From: Kribbella sandramycini
Lineage (GTDB): Bacteria; Actinomycetota; Actinomycetes; Propionibacteriales; Kribbellaceae
NCBI RefSeq assembly: GCF_013131805.1
Contig: NZ_JABJRC010000001.1
Location: forward strand, 558,001-622,000
Direction of reading: 5' to 3'
Length of the DNA stretch: 64,000 nucleotides
Shown here: one piece after another, positions 15,835 through 23,982 of the stretch
Layout: every line of letters starts with the position of its first letter
Position numbering within the stretch: position 1 is the stretch's first letter
Program-made: the position numbers and the translations under genes
The notes under the pieces: model-generated
What the model saw: the letters and a program-made list of their open reading frames with translations, nothing else
Databases searched by the model: none
Told to the model about the DNA's origin: nothing

Positions 15835-16236
15835 ACGCCCACCCAGCAAACCGCCCCCAGCCCGCGCACCCCACCCCCGTTTCCTGGGCCCACCCAGCAA
15901 ACGCTGGGTGGGCCAACCGCCTGCCGCTGGCCCACCCACCAACTCGTGGGCTCACCCACCAAACACCTACGCCCACCCAGCAAACCGCCCCCAGCCCGCG
16001 CACCCCACCCCGGTTTCCTGGGCCCACCCAGCAAACGGTGGGTGAGCCAACCGCCTACCGCTGGCCCACCCACCAACTCGTGGGCTCACCCACCAAACAC
16101 CTACGCCCACCCAGCAAACCGCCCCCAGCCCGCGCACCCCACCCCCGTTTGCTGGGCCCACCCAGCAAACGGGGGGTGGGCCAATCGCCTGCGGCTGGCT
16201 CACCCACGGGGCGGTGGGTGGGCCCAGGAAACGGGG
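15835..16236. repeat. three 134-bp tandem repeats with internal palindromes
   Basis: Units begin at 15835, 15969 and 16103 (period exactly 134). The first two are nearly identical; the third diverges in its last third, where an inverted copy of the unit core appears. Each unit carries several versions of CCCACCCAnCAAAC and a hairpin GTTTnCTGGG-CCCA-CCCAGCAAAC. The period is not a multiple of three, so the open frames that cross the region change phase from unit to unit; I regard it as non-coding. It fills the 572-base gap between the divergent DUF418 and nadE genes, so it may affect their promoters. Confidence 0.9.
16142..16175. repeat. perfect 15-bp-stem hairpin in third repeat unit
   Basis: The arm CCCCCGTTTGCTGGG (16142-16156), loop CCCA and the exact reverse complement (16161-16175). 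In units one and two the same hairpin has a single C-C mismatch in the stem, so the third unit is either the ancestral perfect form or was corrected. Confidence 0.85.
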
Positions 16237-16311
16237 GGTGGAGAGGATGGTCTGCGTGTTGTGGGGGGCATTGGGGGTGGGGAGAGCCGGGGGAGACAGT
16301 AGGGTGCTTTC

Positions 16312-18084
16312 GTGGCTCAGGTTCGGGTGGCTCTTGCTCAGTTGAATGTGACTGTCGGTGATGTGGACGGGAACAGCGACAAGATCGTCGCCTGGGTACG
16401 GAACGCTGTGGAGCGGGGCGCCCGGCTGGTGGCGTTCCCGGAGCTTGCGCTGACCGGTTATCCGGTCGAGGACCTGGCGCTGCGGGCGTCGTTCGTGGAT
16501 GCTTCGCAGGTGAAGATCCGGCGGCTGGCCGAGCGGCTGGCGGCCGAAGGGCTCGGCGACATCGTGGTCGTCTGCGGTTACCTGGATCGCGCGAGCGGGA
16601 CGGCGATGGGCGTGGACCGGCTCGGCCGGCCGAAAGGCTCGCCGACGAACGCGGCCGCGGTGATCCATCAGGGCCGCGTCGTGACCAGCGCGGTCAAACA
16701 TCATCTGCCGAACTACGGAGTCTTCGACGAGTTCCGGCACTTCGTGCCCGGGAACACCTTGCAGGTGGTGCGGATCCACGGCGTCGACGTCGCGATCGTC
16801 ATCTGCGAGGACCTCTGGCAGGACGGCGGGCCGGCGGCGGTCGCGAAGGCGGCCGGGGCGGGTCTGCTGCTGGTGATCAACAGCTCGCCGTACGAGGCGA
16901 ACAAGGACGACGTCCGCGGCGAGCTCGTCACCCGGCGTGCCCGCGAGGCCGGCTGCGCCCTCGCGTACGTGAACCTGGTCGGCGGCCAGGACGAGCTGGT
17001 CTTCGACGGCGACTCGCTGATCGCCGGCGCCACGGGCGACATCTTCGCCCGCGCCCCGCAGTTCGAGCAGGGCTCGATGGTCGTCGACCTCGACCTGCCC
17101 GCCGCGACCGGTACGCCGTCCGGGTCGCACGAGGGGATCGACATCGTGCACACCGTCATCCACGACGAGCCGCTGCCGGCGTACGAGCCGATCGCGGCCG
17201 CCGTCGCGCCCCGGCTGTCGGACGAGGCGGAGATGTACGGCGCGATCGTGACCGGGCTCCGCGACTACGTGCAGAAGAACGGGTTCAAGTCGGTGCTGCT
17301 CGGCCTGTCCGGGGGGATCGACTCGAGTCTGGTGGCCGCGATCGCCTGTGACGCGATCGGCGCCGAGCACGTCTTCGGGATCTCCAACCCGAGCGTCTAC
17401 TCCAGTGAGCACTCCAAGGACGACGCCGCCGAGCTGGCCGCGCGGACCGGGCTGAACTACCGGGTGATCCCGATCCAGCCGATGGTGCAGCCGTTCATCG
17501 ACACCCTCGGCCTGACCGGTCTGGCCGAGGAGAACCTGCAGGCCCGGGTCCGGGCCGTGGTCTGGATGGGCCTGTCGAACGCCGACGGCCACCTGGTGCT
17601 TGCCTGCGGCAACAAATCCGAGCTCTCCGTCGGCTACTCGACGATCTACGGTGACGCGGTCGGCGGGTACGCCCCGCTGAAGGACGTGCCGAAGACCGTC
17701 GTCTGGCGGCTGGCCAAGTGGCGGAACGCCGATGCCGAGAAGCGCGGCCAGCAGCCGCCGATCCCGGAGAACTCGATCGCCAAACCCCCGTCCGCGGAGT
17801 TGCGGCCCGGTCAGCAGGACACCGACTCGCTGCCGCCGTACGACCTCCTGGACGACATGCTGGACGACTACGTCGAGCAGGACCGCGGCAGCGCCGAGCT
17901 GGTTGCCGCGGGTTTCGAGACCGAGCTGGTGAGCAAGGTGATCCAGCTGGTCGACCGCGCGGAGTACAAGCGCCGGCAGTTCCCACCGGGCCCGAAGATC
18001 ACCCACAAGGCCTTCGGCCGGGACCGCCGGTTGCCGATCACCAATGCATGGCGTGAGGACGCAAGGAAGGCAGCCGAGCACTGA
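16312..18084 (+). CDS. nadE: glutamine-dependent NAD+ synthetase
   Basis: A 590-aa two-domain enzyme converting nicotinate adenine dinucleotide to NAD+. It starts at GTG 16312. The N-terminal nitrilase-type amidase frees ammonia from glutamine and has its triad in [10 protein letters not shown] (Glu44), [12 protein letters not shown] (Lys) and [12 protein letters not shown] (Cys). The C-terminal synthetase domain has the ATP pyrophosphatase loop [14 protein letters not shown] and the [16 protein letters not shown] segment. Length is as in mycobacterial NadE (about 680) minus some loops. The downstream panB fusion begins at once, possibly overlapping the stop, so the two cofactor genes form an operon. 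Confidence 0.95.
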   Translation: MAQVRVALAQLNVTVGDVDGNSDKIVAWVRNAVERGARLVAFPELALTGYPVEDLALRASFVDASQVKIRRLAERLAAEGLGDIVVVCGYLDRASGTAMGVDRLGRPKGSPTNAAAVIHQGRVVTSAVKHHLPNYGVFDEFRHFVPGNTLQVVRIHGVDVAIVICEDLWQDGGPAAVAKAAGAGLLLVINSSPYEANKDDVRGELVTRRAREAGCALAYVNLVGGQDELVFDGDSLIAGATGDIFARAPQFEQGSMVVDLDLPAATGTPSGSHEGIDIVHTVIHDEPLPAYEPIAAAVAPRLSDEAEMYGAIVTGLRDYVQKNGFKSVLLGLSGGIDSSLVAAIACDAIGAEHVFGISNPSVYSSEHSKDDAAELAARTGLNYRVIPIQPMVQPFIDTLGLTGLAEENLQARVRAVVWMGLSNADGHLVLACGNKSELSVGYSTIYGDAVGGYAPLKDVPKTVVWRLAKWRNADAEKRGQQPPIPENSIAKPPSAELRPGQQDTDSLPPYDLLDDMLDDYVEQDRGSAELVAAGFETELVSKVIQLVDRAEYKRRQFPPGPKITHKAFGRDRRLPITNAWREDARKAAEH

Positions 18085-18134
18085 GCGACTCCTGGCGGTA
18101 CCGCCCATCCGAAGACACCCCGTGGGGCTCGCAA

Positions 18135-20231
18135 GTGGAACCGAGCGAGGACTCCCGCGGCTATTCCGGCCTGTCCGGCGACGACGTGACGGACCACTCA
18201 CCCACGGGCGGTGGCGCTTACCCTCCGCATCGGTGGGACGATGAGGGCATGGTTGACAACTTCCTGTCGGCCGGTACCCAGGACGACGAGGAGATGCCCT
18301 CGCCGTACGGGACCGGACCGTCGAACCGGACAACCGAAGAACAGCGCCGCTCGGACTACGACAGCGACCCGTGGCGGGATCGGGCCAGTGGCCTCGGTCT
18401 CGACCCGTCGCCGTCGCTGCCGAACGCCCCTCGCCAGTTCGAGCGCGGCCCGGTGCCGCAGCAGCCGTACGTGCCGAAGTCGCCGTACCTGCCTGCTTCG
18501 CCGCCTGCGCAGCCGCCGCAGCAGCAGCGGTACGCCGAGGAGCCCCAGGGCTACGGCCAGCCGCCGTACCAGCAGCAGGAGCAGAACCCGTTCCGCCCGC
18601 AGCAGCCGCCGGCTCAGCCGCAGCAGCCACCGCAGAACCGGCAGGCCAGCCCGTTTGCCCCGACGAACGGGAGCAACGGCGTGCCGCCGAACCGGCAGGC
18701 GCCCAGCGGCCCCCCGCCGCAGCAGGCTCCGCGCCCGCCCGCACCGCCCGCGTCCAACGGGTCGAGCAACTGGAGCAGCCCGGCCCCGACGCCGATGCAG
18801 AACGGCGCCGCACCGACGAATGGTCTGAGCCAGCAGCCGCCGACCAGCTACGGCCAGCCGCCGCCCGGTCGCCCACCCGCACACCAGCCGAGCGCGCTCA
18901 CCGGCGTACAGCCGATCATTCCGCCGCAGCCGCCGTCCCAGCAGCCGATCGAGCCGCCGCAGCAACAGCCGGTCGAGCAGGCACAGCCGCAGCAGCACCA
19001 GCCGGTCGAACCGCCGCAGCAGCCGGTCCAGCAGCGGCCACAACAGCCGCCGGCGCAGACCCAGCAGCCGGCCCAGCCGCAGGCACAGCAGCCGGCGCCA
19101 CCGCCGGTCCCGCCTGCGCCACAGCCTGCGCAGAATCCGGCCCCGGCGAGTGCCCCGGACACCAGCTACCTGTCCGACCCGAGCGCGGAGTACGAGAGCA
19201 ACACCCCGATCAGCGAGCCGTCCAGCGGTCGCCGGGTCGGCGCTCGCCGCCGGGCGGACGTCCAGCAGGACGCCCCGAGCCAGGTCGCGATCGATCACGT
19301 CGCCTCGCACCGCGCCGCGCGCCGGGCCCAGCCCAGCGCGAGTACGGCGTCCGAGGGCGCACCGGCCGAAAGCCGTCCCACGGAGAAGCGGCCGCCTGAA
19401 GGCGGCGGATCCGGTGGCGGCTCCGGCAGCGGAACCCCGCGCCGGTACCGCGTCCATCACCTGCGGGACATGAAGAACCGCGGCGAGAAGTGGGCGATGC
19501 TGACGGCGTACGACCAGTACACCGCGGAGATCTTCGACCAGGCCGGGATCCCGGTGCTGCTGGTCGGCGACTCGGCGGCCAACAACGTCTTCGGCTACGA
19601 CACCACGCTCCGCGTCACCGTCGACGAGCTGATCCCGCTGGCCCGCGCCGTCGCGAACGCCGTCGATCGCGCGCTCGTGGTCGCCGACCTGCCCTTCGGC
19701 TCCTACCAGGCGTCGCCGGAGCAGGCCTTCCACACCGCGGTGCGGTTCATGAAGGAGGCCGGCGTCCACGCGGTCAAACTCGAAGGCGGGCGGACGGTCG
19801 TCCCGATGGTCGAGAAGCTGACGCAGTCCGGCATCCCGGTGATGGCGCATATCGGCTTCACACCGCAGAGCGAGCACAGCATCGGCGGCTACCGGGTCCA
19901 GGGTCGTGGCGACCAGGCGGCCGGGCTGATCGACGACGCGGTCGCGCTGGCCGAGGCGGGCGCGTTCTCGCTGGTGCTGGAGATGGTGCCCGGTGACGTC
20001 GCGGCCGAGATCACCAAACGCGTCCCGATCCCGACCGTCGGCATCGGCGCCGGTCGCGACACCGACGCGCAGGTGCTCGTCTGGCAGGACATGGCCGGCC
20101 TGCGCTCCGGCGCGATGCCGCGCTTCGTCAAGCAGTACGCCGATCTGCGCGGCATCCTCACCGGGGCCGTCACGGCGTACGTCGCCGATGTCGCCTCGGG
20201 CGCCTTCCCAGGAGACGAGCACACCTTCTGA
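18135..20231 (+). CDS. panB: PanB (ketopantoate hydroxymethyltransferase) with long Pro/Gln-rich N-terminal extension
   Basis: A 698-aa frame. Residues about 435-698 are a complete PanB, which makes ketopantoate for pantothenate and Co[35 protein letters not shown] (metal-binding Asp), [14 protein letters not shown] and the closing [11 protein letters not shown]. The first 430 residues are Pro/Gln/Ala-rich low complexity. No ATG, GTG or TTG occurs in frame close to the PanB domain, so a separate short PanB is unlikely. The start is uncertain. GTG 18135 is listed, but CTG 18081, overlapping the nadE stop and preceded by GGAAGG, would add [21 protein letters not shown] 18249 is a shorter option. 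The extension is of unknown purpose. Confidence 0.85.
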   Translation: MEPSEDSRGYSGLSGDDVTDHSPTGGGAYPPHRWDDEGMVDNFLSAGTQDDEEMPSPYGTGPSNRTTEEQRRSDYDSDPWRDRASGLGLDPSPSLPNAPRQFERGPVPQQPYVPKSPYLPASPPAQPPQQQRYAEEPQGYGQPPYQQQEQNPFRPQQPPAQPQQPPQNRQASPFAPTNGSNGVPPNRQAPSGPPPQQAPRPPAPPASNGSSNWSSPAPTPMQNGAAPTNGLSQQPPTSYGQPPPGRPPAHQPSALTGVQPIIPPQPPSQQPIEPPQQQPVEQAQPQQHQPVEPPQQPVQQRPQQPPAQTQQPAQPQAQQPAPPPVPPAPQPAQNPAPASAPDTSYLSDPSAEYESNTPISEPSSGRRVGARRRADVQQDAPSQVAIDHVASHRAARRAQPSASTASEGAPAESRPTEKRPPEGGGSGGGSGSGTPRRYRVHHLRDMKNRGEKWAMLTAYDQYTAEIFDQAGIPVLLVGDSAANNVFGYDTTLRVTVDELIPLARAVANAVDRALVVADLPFGSYQASPEQAFHTAVRFMKEAGVHAVKLEGGRTVVPMVEKLTQSGIPVMAHIGFTPQSEHSIGGYRVQGRGDQAAGLIDDAVALAEAGAFSLVLEMVPGDVAAEITKRVPIPTVGIGAGRDTDAQVLVWQDMAGLRSGAMPRFVKQYADLRGILTGAVTAYVADVASGAFPGDEHTF

Positions 20232-20242
20232 GCCGGGAGTTG

Positions 20243-20646
20243 GGAACGGGCCGGTCTGTAAGCCGGATTCTGTTGTCGGCGACCATCCATCTACGGCGGC
20301 TGTTACCAGCCGCCTCCAGCAGCCTACCCGCGAGCTCGGGCGGGCAGCCCTCGAACGCTCGCGCGGACGACGGTTGCCCGCCGTCCTTCTTGGCCTTGCT
20401 CCACGTGGGGTTTACCGAGCCTCCCCAGTCACCTGGGGAGCTGGTGGTCTCTTACACCACCGTTTCACCCTCACCCGCACCTGGATGAACCACGGGGTTC
20501 ATCCAGGCCGCTGGCGGTCTGTTCTCTGTGGCACTGTCCCGCGGGTTGCCCCGGGTGGGCGTTACCCACCACGCTGCCCTGTGGAGTCCGGACTTTCCTC
20601 GGCGCCCACTCGCGTGGACGACGCGATCGCCCGACCGGCCCGTTCC
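20243..20646 (-). ncRNA. rnpB: RNase P RNA, bacterial type A
   Basis: On the minus strand the region holds the conserved core GAGGAAAGTCCGGACTCCAC, followed by CAGGGCAGCGTGGTGGGTAA, and ends with CCGGCTTACAGACCGGCCC. The 5' and 3' ends form a perfect 14-bp P1 helix (20633-20646 with 20243-20256). The length of about 404 nt is typical of actinobacteria. This RNA is the catalytic part of the enzyme that matures tRNA 5' ends. It lies between panB (convergent) and the DUF952 gene upstream. Confidence 0.96.
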
Positions 20647-20650
20647 GGGA

Positions 20651-21019
20651 TCAGGATACGGCTTGCGGGGAGACTTCCGGCCATCGGCCGTCCGGGCCGC
20701 GCTCGTAATCGCGGACGTCGACCACCGCGTCCAGGTTCAGCGGGCCGTAGATGTGCGGGAAGCTGATGCCGATCCCGTCCAGGTCCTCGTCGCACAGGGC
20801 CGAGACGAGCCGCTCGGTGTCGATCACGAGCAGGTTCAGCGCGCCCTCGACGTCGGCGTAGACGAAGTTGGCCACCATCGCGACCTGGTCGTGCCGCGAC
20901 GCGTGGATGAAGGTCGCGCCGTCGTCCAGGGATTTGCCGCGCGTCGACCACCGGTAGCAGCCCGCCTGCAGTGCGGCCGCCCAGTCGCCGGGGAGCGCGA
21001 GATGAAAGATCGTCGCCAT
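20651..21019 (-). CDS. DUF952-family protein
   Basis: A 122-aa cytoplasmic protein (ATG 21017-21019; a GTG two codons earlier is possible). The pattern TIFHLALPGDW, FIHASRHDQVAMVANFVY, LLVIDTERL and FPHIYGPLNLDAVVDV matches the DUF952 family, which resembles ADP-ribosyltransferase-like small folds; its role is unknown. The stop lies only 4 bases before the 5' end of rnpB on the same strand, so this gene may be read into rnpB or share its promoter region. Confidence 0.82.
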   Translation of the reverse strand: MATIFHLALPGDWAAALQAGCYRWSTRGKSLDDGATFIHASRHDQVAMVANFVYADVEGALNLLVIDTERLVSALCDEDLDGIGISFPHIYGPLNLDAVVDVRDYERGPDGRWPEVSPQAVS

Positions 21020-21161
21020 GGGCACAGATTAGAACAAGTTACTTCGGATGGTCGCCCAACGAAGTCTTGACGTGACGCTCCGGGGCAGGAAACATCCGAT
21101 AGCACCCAGGGTTCGCCCGCACCCGGCCGATGGGTCCGCCCCGCACCATCAGTGAGGTCCG

Positions 21162-23969
21162 ATGCACTTCCCAGTGCGCTCACGCCTGCCCAAAATCCGG
21201 CCGAAGCTCCGCATCCTGCTCTGTCTGGCCCTGACTGCCAGTGTGTTGTCCGCACCGTCGGCTCAGGCGGCGCCCGGCACCACGGCCTGGCGCGACGGCG
21301 CGTTCGCCGTCGACACCCCGAACGTCGTCCGGCGCTCGGACGTCGTCCTGCAGCGCCCCAACCCGGCCCCGGCCGACTCGCTCCCCTTGGGCAACGGCGC
21401 CCTCGGCGCAGCCGTCTGGGCCGCCGGCGGATTCACCGCCCAACTCAACCGCACCGATACCTTCCCCGATCGCAAATCCCTTGGCCACTTGGTGATTCCG
21501 GGCCTGTCCCGGCTCACCGGCGCGGCCGACTTCACCGCGAAACTCGACCTGTACGACGGGATGCTCCGGCAATCCGGCGGCGGGATGACCGCGACGGTGT
21601 TCATCCGGGCCGACACCCAGCAGCTCGTCGTCGACGTCACCGGCGCCGACCCGAACAGCACCCAGACCGCACAGGTGAAGCTGTGGTCCGGGCGGGCGCC
21701 GCAGGCCCGAGCCGTCGGCGGTACGGCGGCGCTCGCCGAAACGTGGATCGACAACAACGGCGCCGGCGCATCCGGACGCACCTTCGGCTCGCTCGCCGGT
21801 ATCAGCGCGGGCGGTCGCAACGTCGTTGCCTCCACCCCCGACAATCTGACCGCCCAGGTCAGCTTCCAGCCGAACGCGAACGGCTCGTTCCGGGTCGTCG
21901 TCGCGGCGCCGGCCTGGACCGGCGGCGATTCGCTCGCCACCACGAACAGCGTCCTGAGCGGCGCGCTGCAGGGTGAGGTTCGCGCCGCGCATCTCCAGTG
22001 GTGGCACAACTACTGGAGCTCGGCCGGGCTGATCAAGATCACGTCACCCGACGGAACCGGCGACTACGTCGAGAACCTGCGGACGATCTTCCTCTACGCG
22101 AGCGCGGCGCAGAGTCGCGGCGTCCTGCCCGGCTCCCAGGCCGGGGTCGCGGATCTGTTCACGTTCTCGCAGGACAAACGGGACTGGTATCCGGCCGGCT
22201 ATTGGTTCTGGAACCTGCGGATGCAGGTCGCCGCGAACCTGGCCGCAGGGCTGCCCGCGCTCAACGATCCGATGTTCCGGCTCTACCGGGACAACCTGGA
22301 CGCGATCGCCGCCTGGACCAGCGCGCACATGCCCGGCAAACAAGGGCTTTGCGTGCCGGAGACGATGCGGTTCAACGGCAACGGCACCTACAACGGCGGT
22401 AACGACAACGCGTCGTGTGACTCGACGATCCCGCCGATGTGGAACTCCCTCAACGTCACCACGGGCGCGGAGGTCGGCCTGTGGGTGTGGGAGCACTACC
22501 GGATGACCGACGACCGGGCCTTCCTGCAGGCGCAGTATCCGTTGATCAAGGGCGCGGCGCAGTTCCTGCTCTCGCACGCGACGACGGGTGCCGACGGCAA
22601 GCTTCACACCCGGTCGAACGCCCATGAAACCCAGTGGGACGTCACCAACCCGGCCACGGATGTCGCGGCCATGCAGTCGTTCTTCCCGGTCGCCGTCCGG
22701 GCCGCGCAACTACTGAACGTCGACGCGGCGCTGGTCAATCAGCTCAACGCGGCGATCCCGAAACTGCAGACGTTGCCGCGCACCGACACGGCGACCCAGC
22801 AACAGTTGCTGACCCCGGCGGACGACGCCAACGGCACCACGATGATCGGTCCCTCCACCCAGCCGGCCGCCCAGCGGCGCAACTTCGAGAACATCGGCCT
22901 GGAAGCGGTCTGGCCGTTCAACCTGATCGGTGACAACTCGGCGCTCGGCCGCCGCACCTACACCGCCCGCAGCTACGTCAACAGCCACACCTGGAGCTAC
23001 GACGCGCTGCACGCCGCCCGGCTCGGAATGGCCGGCGAGGTCAAGACCGCGCTACTGGCCGCGATCCGGCAGTTCCAGGTCTATCCGTCGGGGATGGCGA
23101 GCTTCACCGCCCAACAGGCGTCGGAGCCGTACATCGAGCATTCCGGCGTGCTGGCGATCGCCGTACCGGAGGCGCTCGCGCAGGACTACGACGGCCTGCT
23201 GCGGATCGCACCCGCCTGGCCGAGTGACTGGACCGGCGAAGGGACGGTTGCCATCGGCCACAAGTCGAAGGTGCACGTCCAGGTCAGCGGCGGGACGCCG
23301 ACCACGGTGGCGATCAGCTCCGGCGCCGACCAGCAGCTCGCCGTCCGGAGTCCGTGGCCCGGTCAGAACGTGACCGTGCTCGACGGCCGCACCCGGGCCG
23401 TCGTCGTCCCGGCGCAGTCCAGCACGACGTTCACGATTCCGGCGCAGGCCGGCCGGTCCTACCTGGTGGAGAAGACCGGATCCGCAGTCCAGCCGTTCGA
23501 GGCCCTCACCGGAACGCCGGCCACTGTCGCCCGGCGCTACGACCGGGTCTCGATCGGGTTGCCGAAGGCAACGCCCGGCACCGGCACGATCAGCCTGCGC
23601 GCCCGCGCCAATGGCAGGTACGTAACGGCCGGCACCGGGACGCCGCTGATCGCGAACAGCACCACGATCGATACCGCGCAGCAGTTCGAGATGGCCGACC
23701 TCGGCAACGGGAACGTCTCGCTGAAGGCCAAGGCCAACGGCCTGTACGTCGCCGCCGACAACGCCGGGGCAGCTCCGCTGCTGGCCAAGAACGCCGCCGT
23801 CGGCTCCTGGGAGACGTTCCAGCTGATCCGCAACGGCGACGGCACGGTCAGCTTCCGCGCGCAAGTCAACAACAACCTGGTCTGCGCCGAGAACGCCGGC
23901 GCGGCCGCCCTGATCGCCAACCGAGCGGCGATCGGCCCCTGGGAGCAATTCGACCTGATCAACAACTGA
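21162..23969 (+). CDS. secreted six-hairpin glycosidase (GH95/DUF5703-like) with C-terminal beta-trefoil
   Basis: A 935-aa secreted protein. The signal peptide (LRILLCLALTASVLSAPSAQA) is preceded by GAGG and ATG 21162. Residues about 60-270 form the N-terminal beta-domain with DSLPLGNGALGAAVW and NRTDTFPDRK, resembling GH95-type glycosidases. The (alpha/alpha)6 barrel follows (FWNLRMQVAANLAAGLPALN, MWNSLNVTTGAEVGLWVWEH, HSGVLAIAVPEALAQ). The last 130 residues are a fascin/ricin-like beta-trefoil with repeated SLRARANGRYVTA and SLKAKANGLYVAA units, probably glycan-binding. First gene of a three-gene operon for an extracellular polysaccharide; fucose or galactose linkage is possible but unproven. 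Confidence 0.78.
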   Translation: MHFPVRSRLPKIRPKLRILLCLALTASVLSAPSAQAAPGTTAWRDGAFAVDTPNVVRRSDVVLQRPNPAPADSLPLGNGALGAAVWAAGGFTAQLNRTDTFPDRKSLGHLVIPGLSRLTGAADFTAKLDLYDGMLRQSGGGMTATVFIRADTQQLVVDVTGADPNSTQTAQVKLWSGRAPQARAVGGTAALAETWIDNNGAGASGRTFGSLAGISAGGRNVVASTPDNLTAQVSFQPNANGSFRVVVAAPAWTGGDSLATTNSVLSGALQGEVRAAHLQWWHNYWSSAGLIKITSPDGTGDYVENLRTIFLYASAAQSRGVLPGSQAGVADLFTFSQDKRDWYPAGYWFWNLRMQVAANLAAGLPALNDPMFRLYRDNLDAIAAWTSAHMPGKQGLCVPETMRFNGNGTYNGGNDNASCDSTIPPMWNSLNVTTGAEVGLWVWEHYRMTDDRAFLQAQYPLIKGAAQFLLSHATTGADGKLHTRSNAHETQWDVTNPATDVAAMQSFFPVAVRAAQLLNVDAALVNQLNAAIPKLQTLPRTDTATQQQLLTPADDANGTTMIGPSTQPAAQRRNFENIGLEAVWPFNLIGDNSALGRRTYTARSYVNSHTWSYDALHAARLGMAGEVKTALLAAIRQFQVYPSGMASFTAQQASEPYIEHSGVLAIAVPEALAQDYDGLLRIAPAWPSDWTGEGTVAIGHKSKVHVQVSGGTPTTVAISSGADQQLAVRSPWPGQNVTVLDGRTRAVVVPAQSSTTFTIPAQAGRSYLVEKTGSAVQPFEALTGTPATVARRYDRVSIGLPKATPGTGTISLRARANGRYVTAGTGTPLIANSTTIDTAQQFEMADLGNGNVSLKAKANGLYVAADNAGAAPLLAKNAAVGSWETFQLIRNGDGTVSFRAQVNNNLVCAENAGAAALIANRAAIGPWEQFDLINN

Positions 23970-23982
23970 AGGAGCAAGCCAT

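Noticed and set aside
15835..16236. CRISPR array
   Set aside because: Only three long units with no spacers of uniform size and no cas genes.
15648..16361. Open frame with periodic HPAN/QTAP peptides across the 134-bp repeats
   Set aside because: The repeat length is not a multiple of three, so the peptide pattern is not conserved between units; no ribosome site.
18198..20222. 674-codon minus-strand frame opposite panB
   Set aside because: Arg/Leu-rich antisense of the Pro/Gln repeats and of conserved PanB codons; no ribosome site or family.
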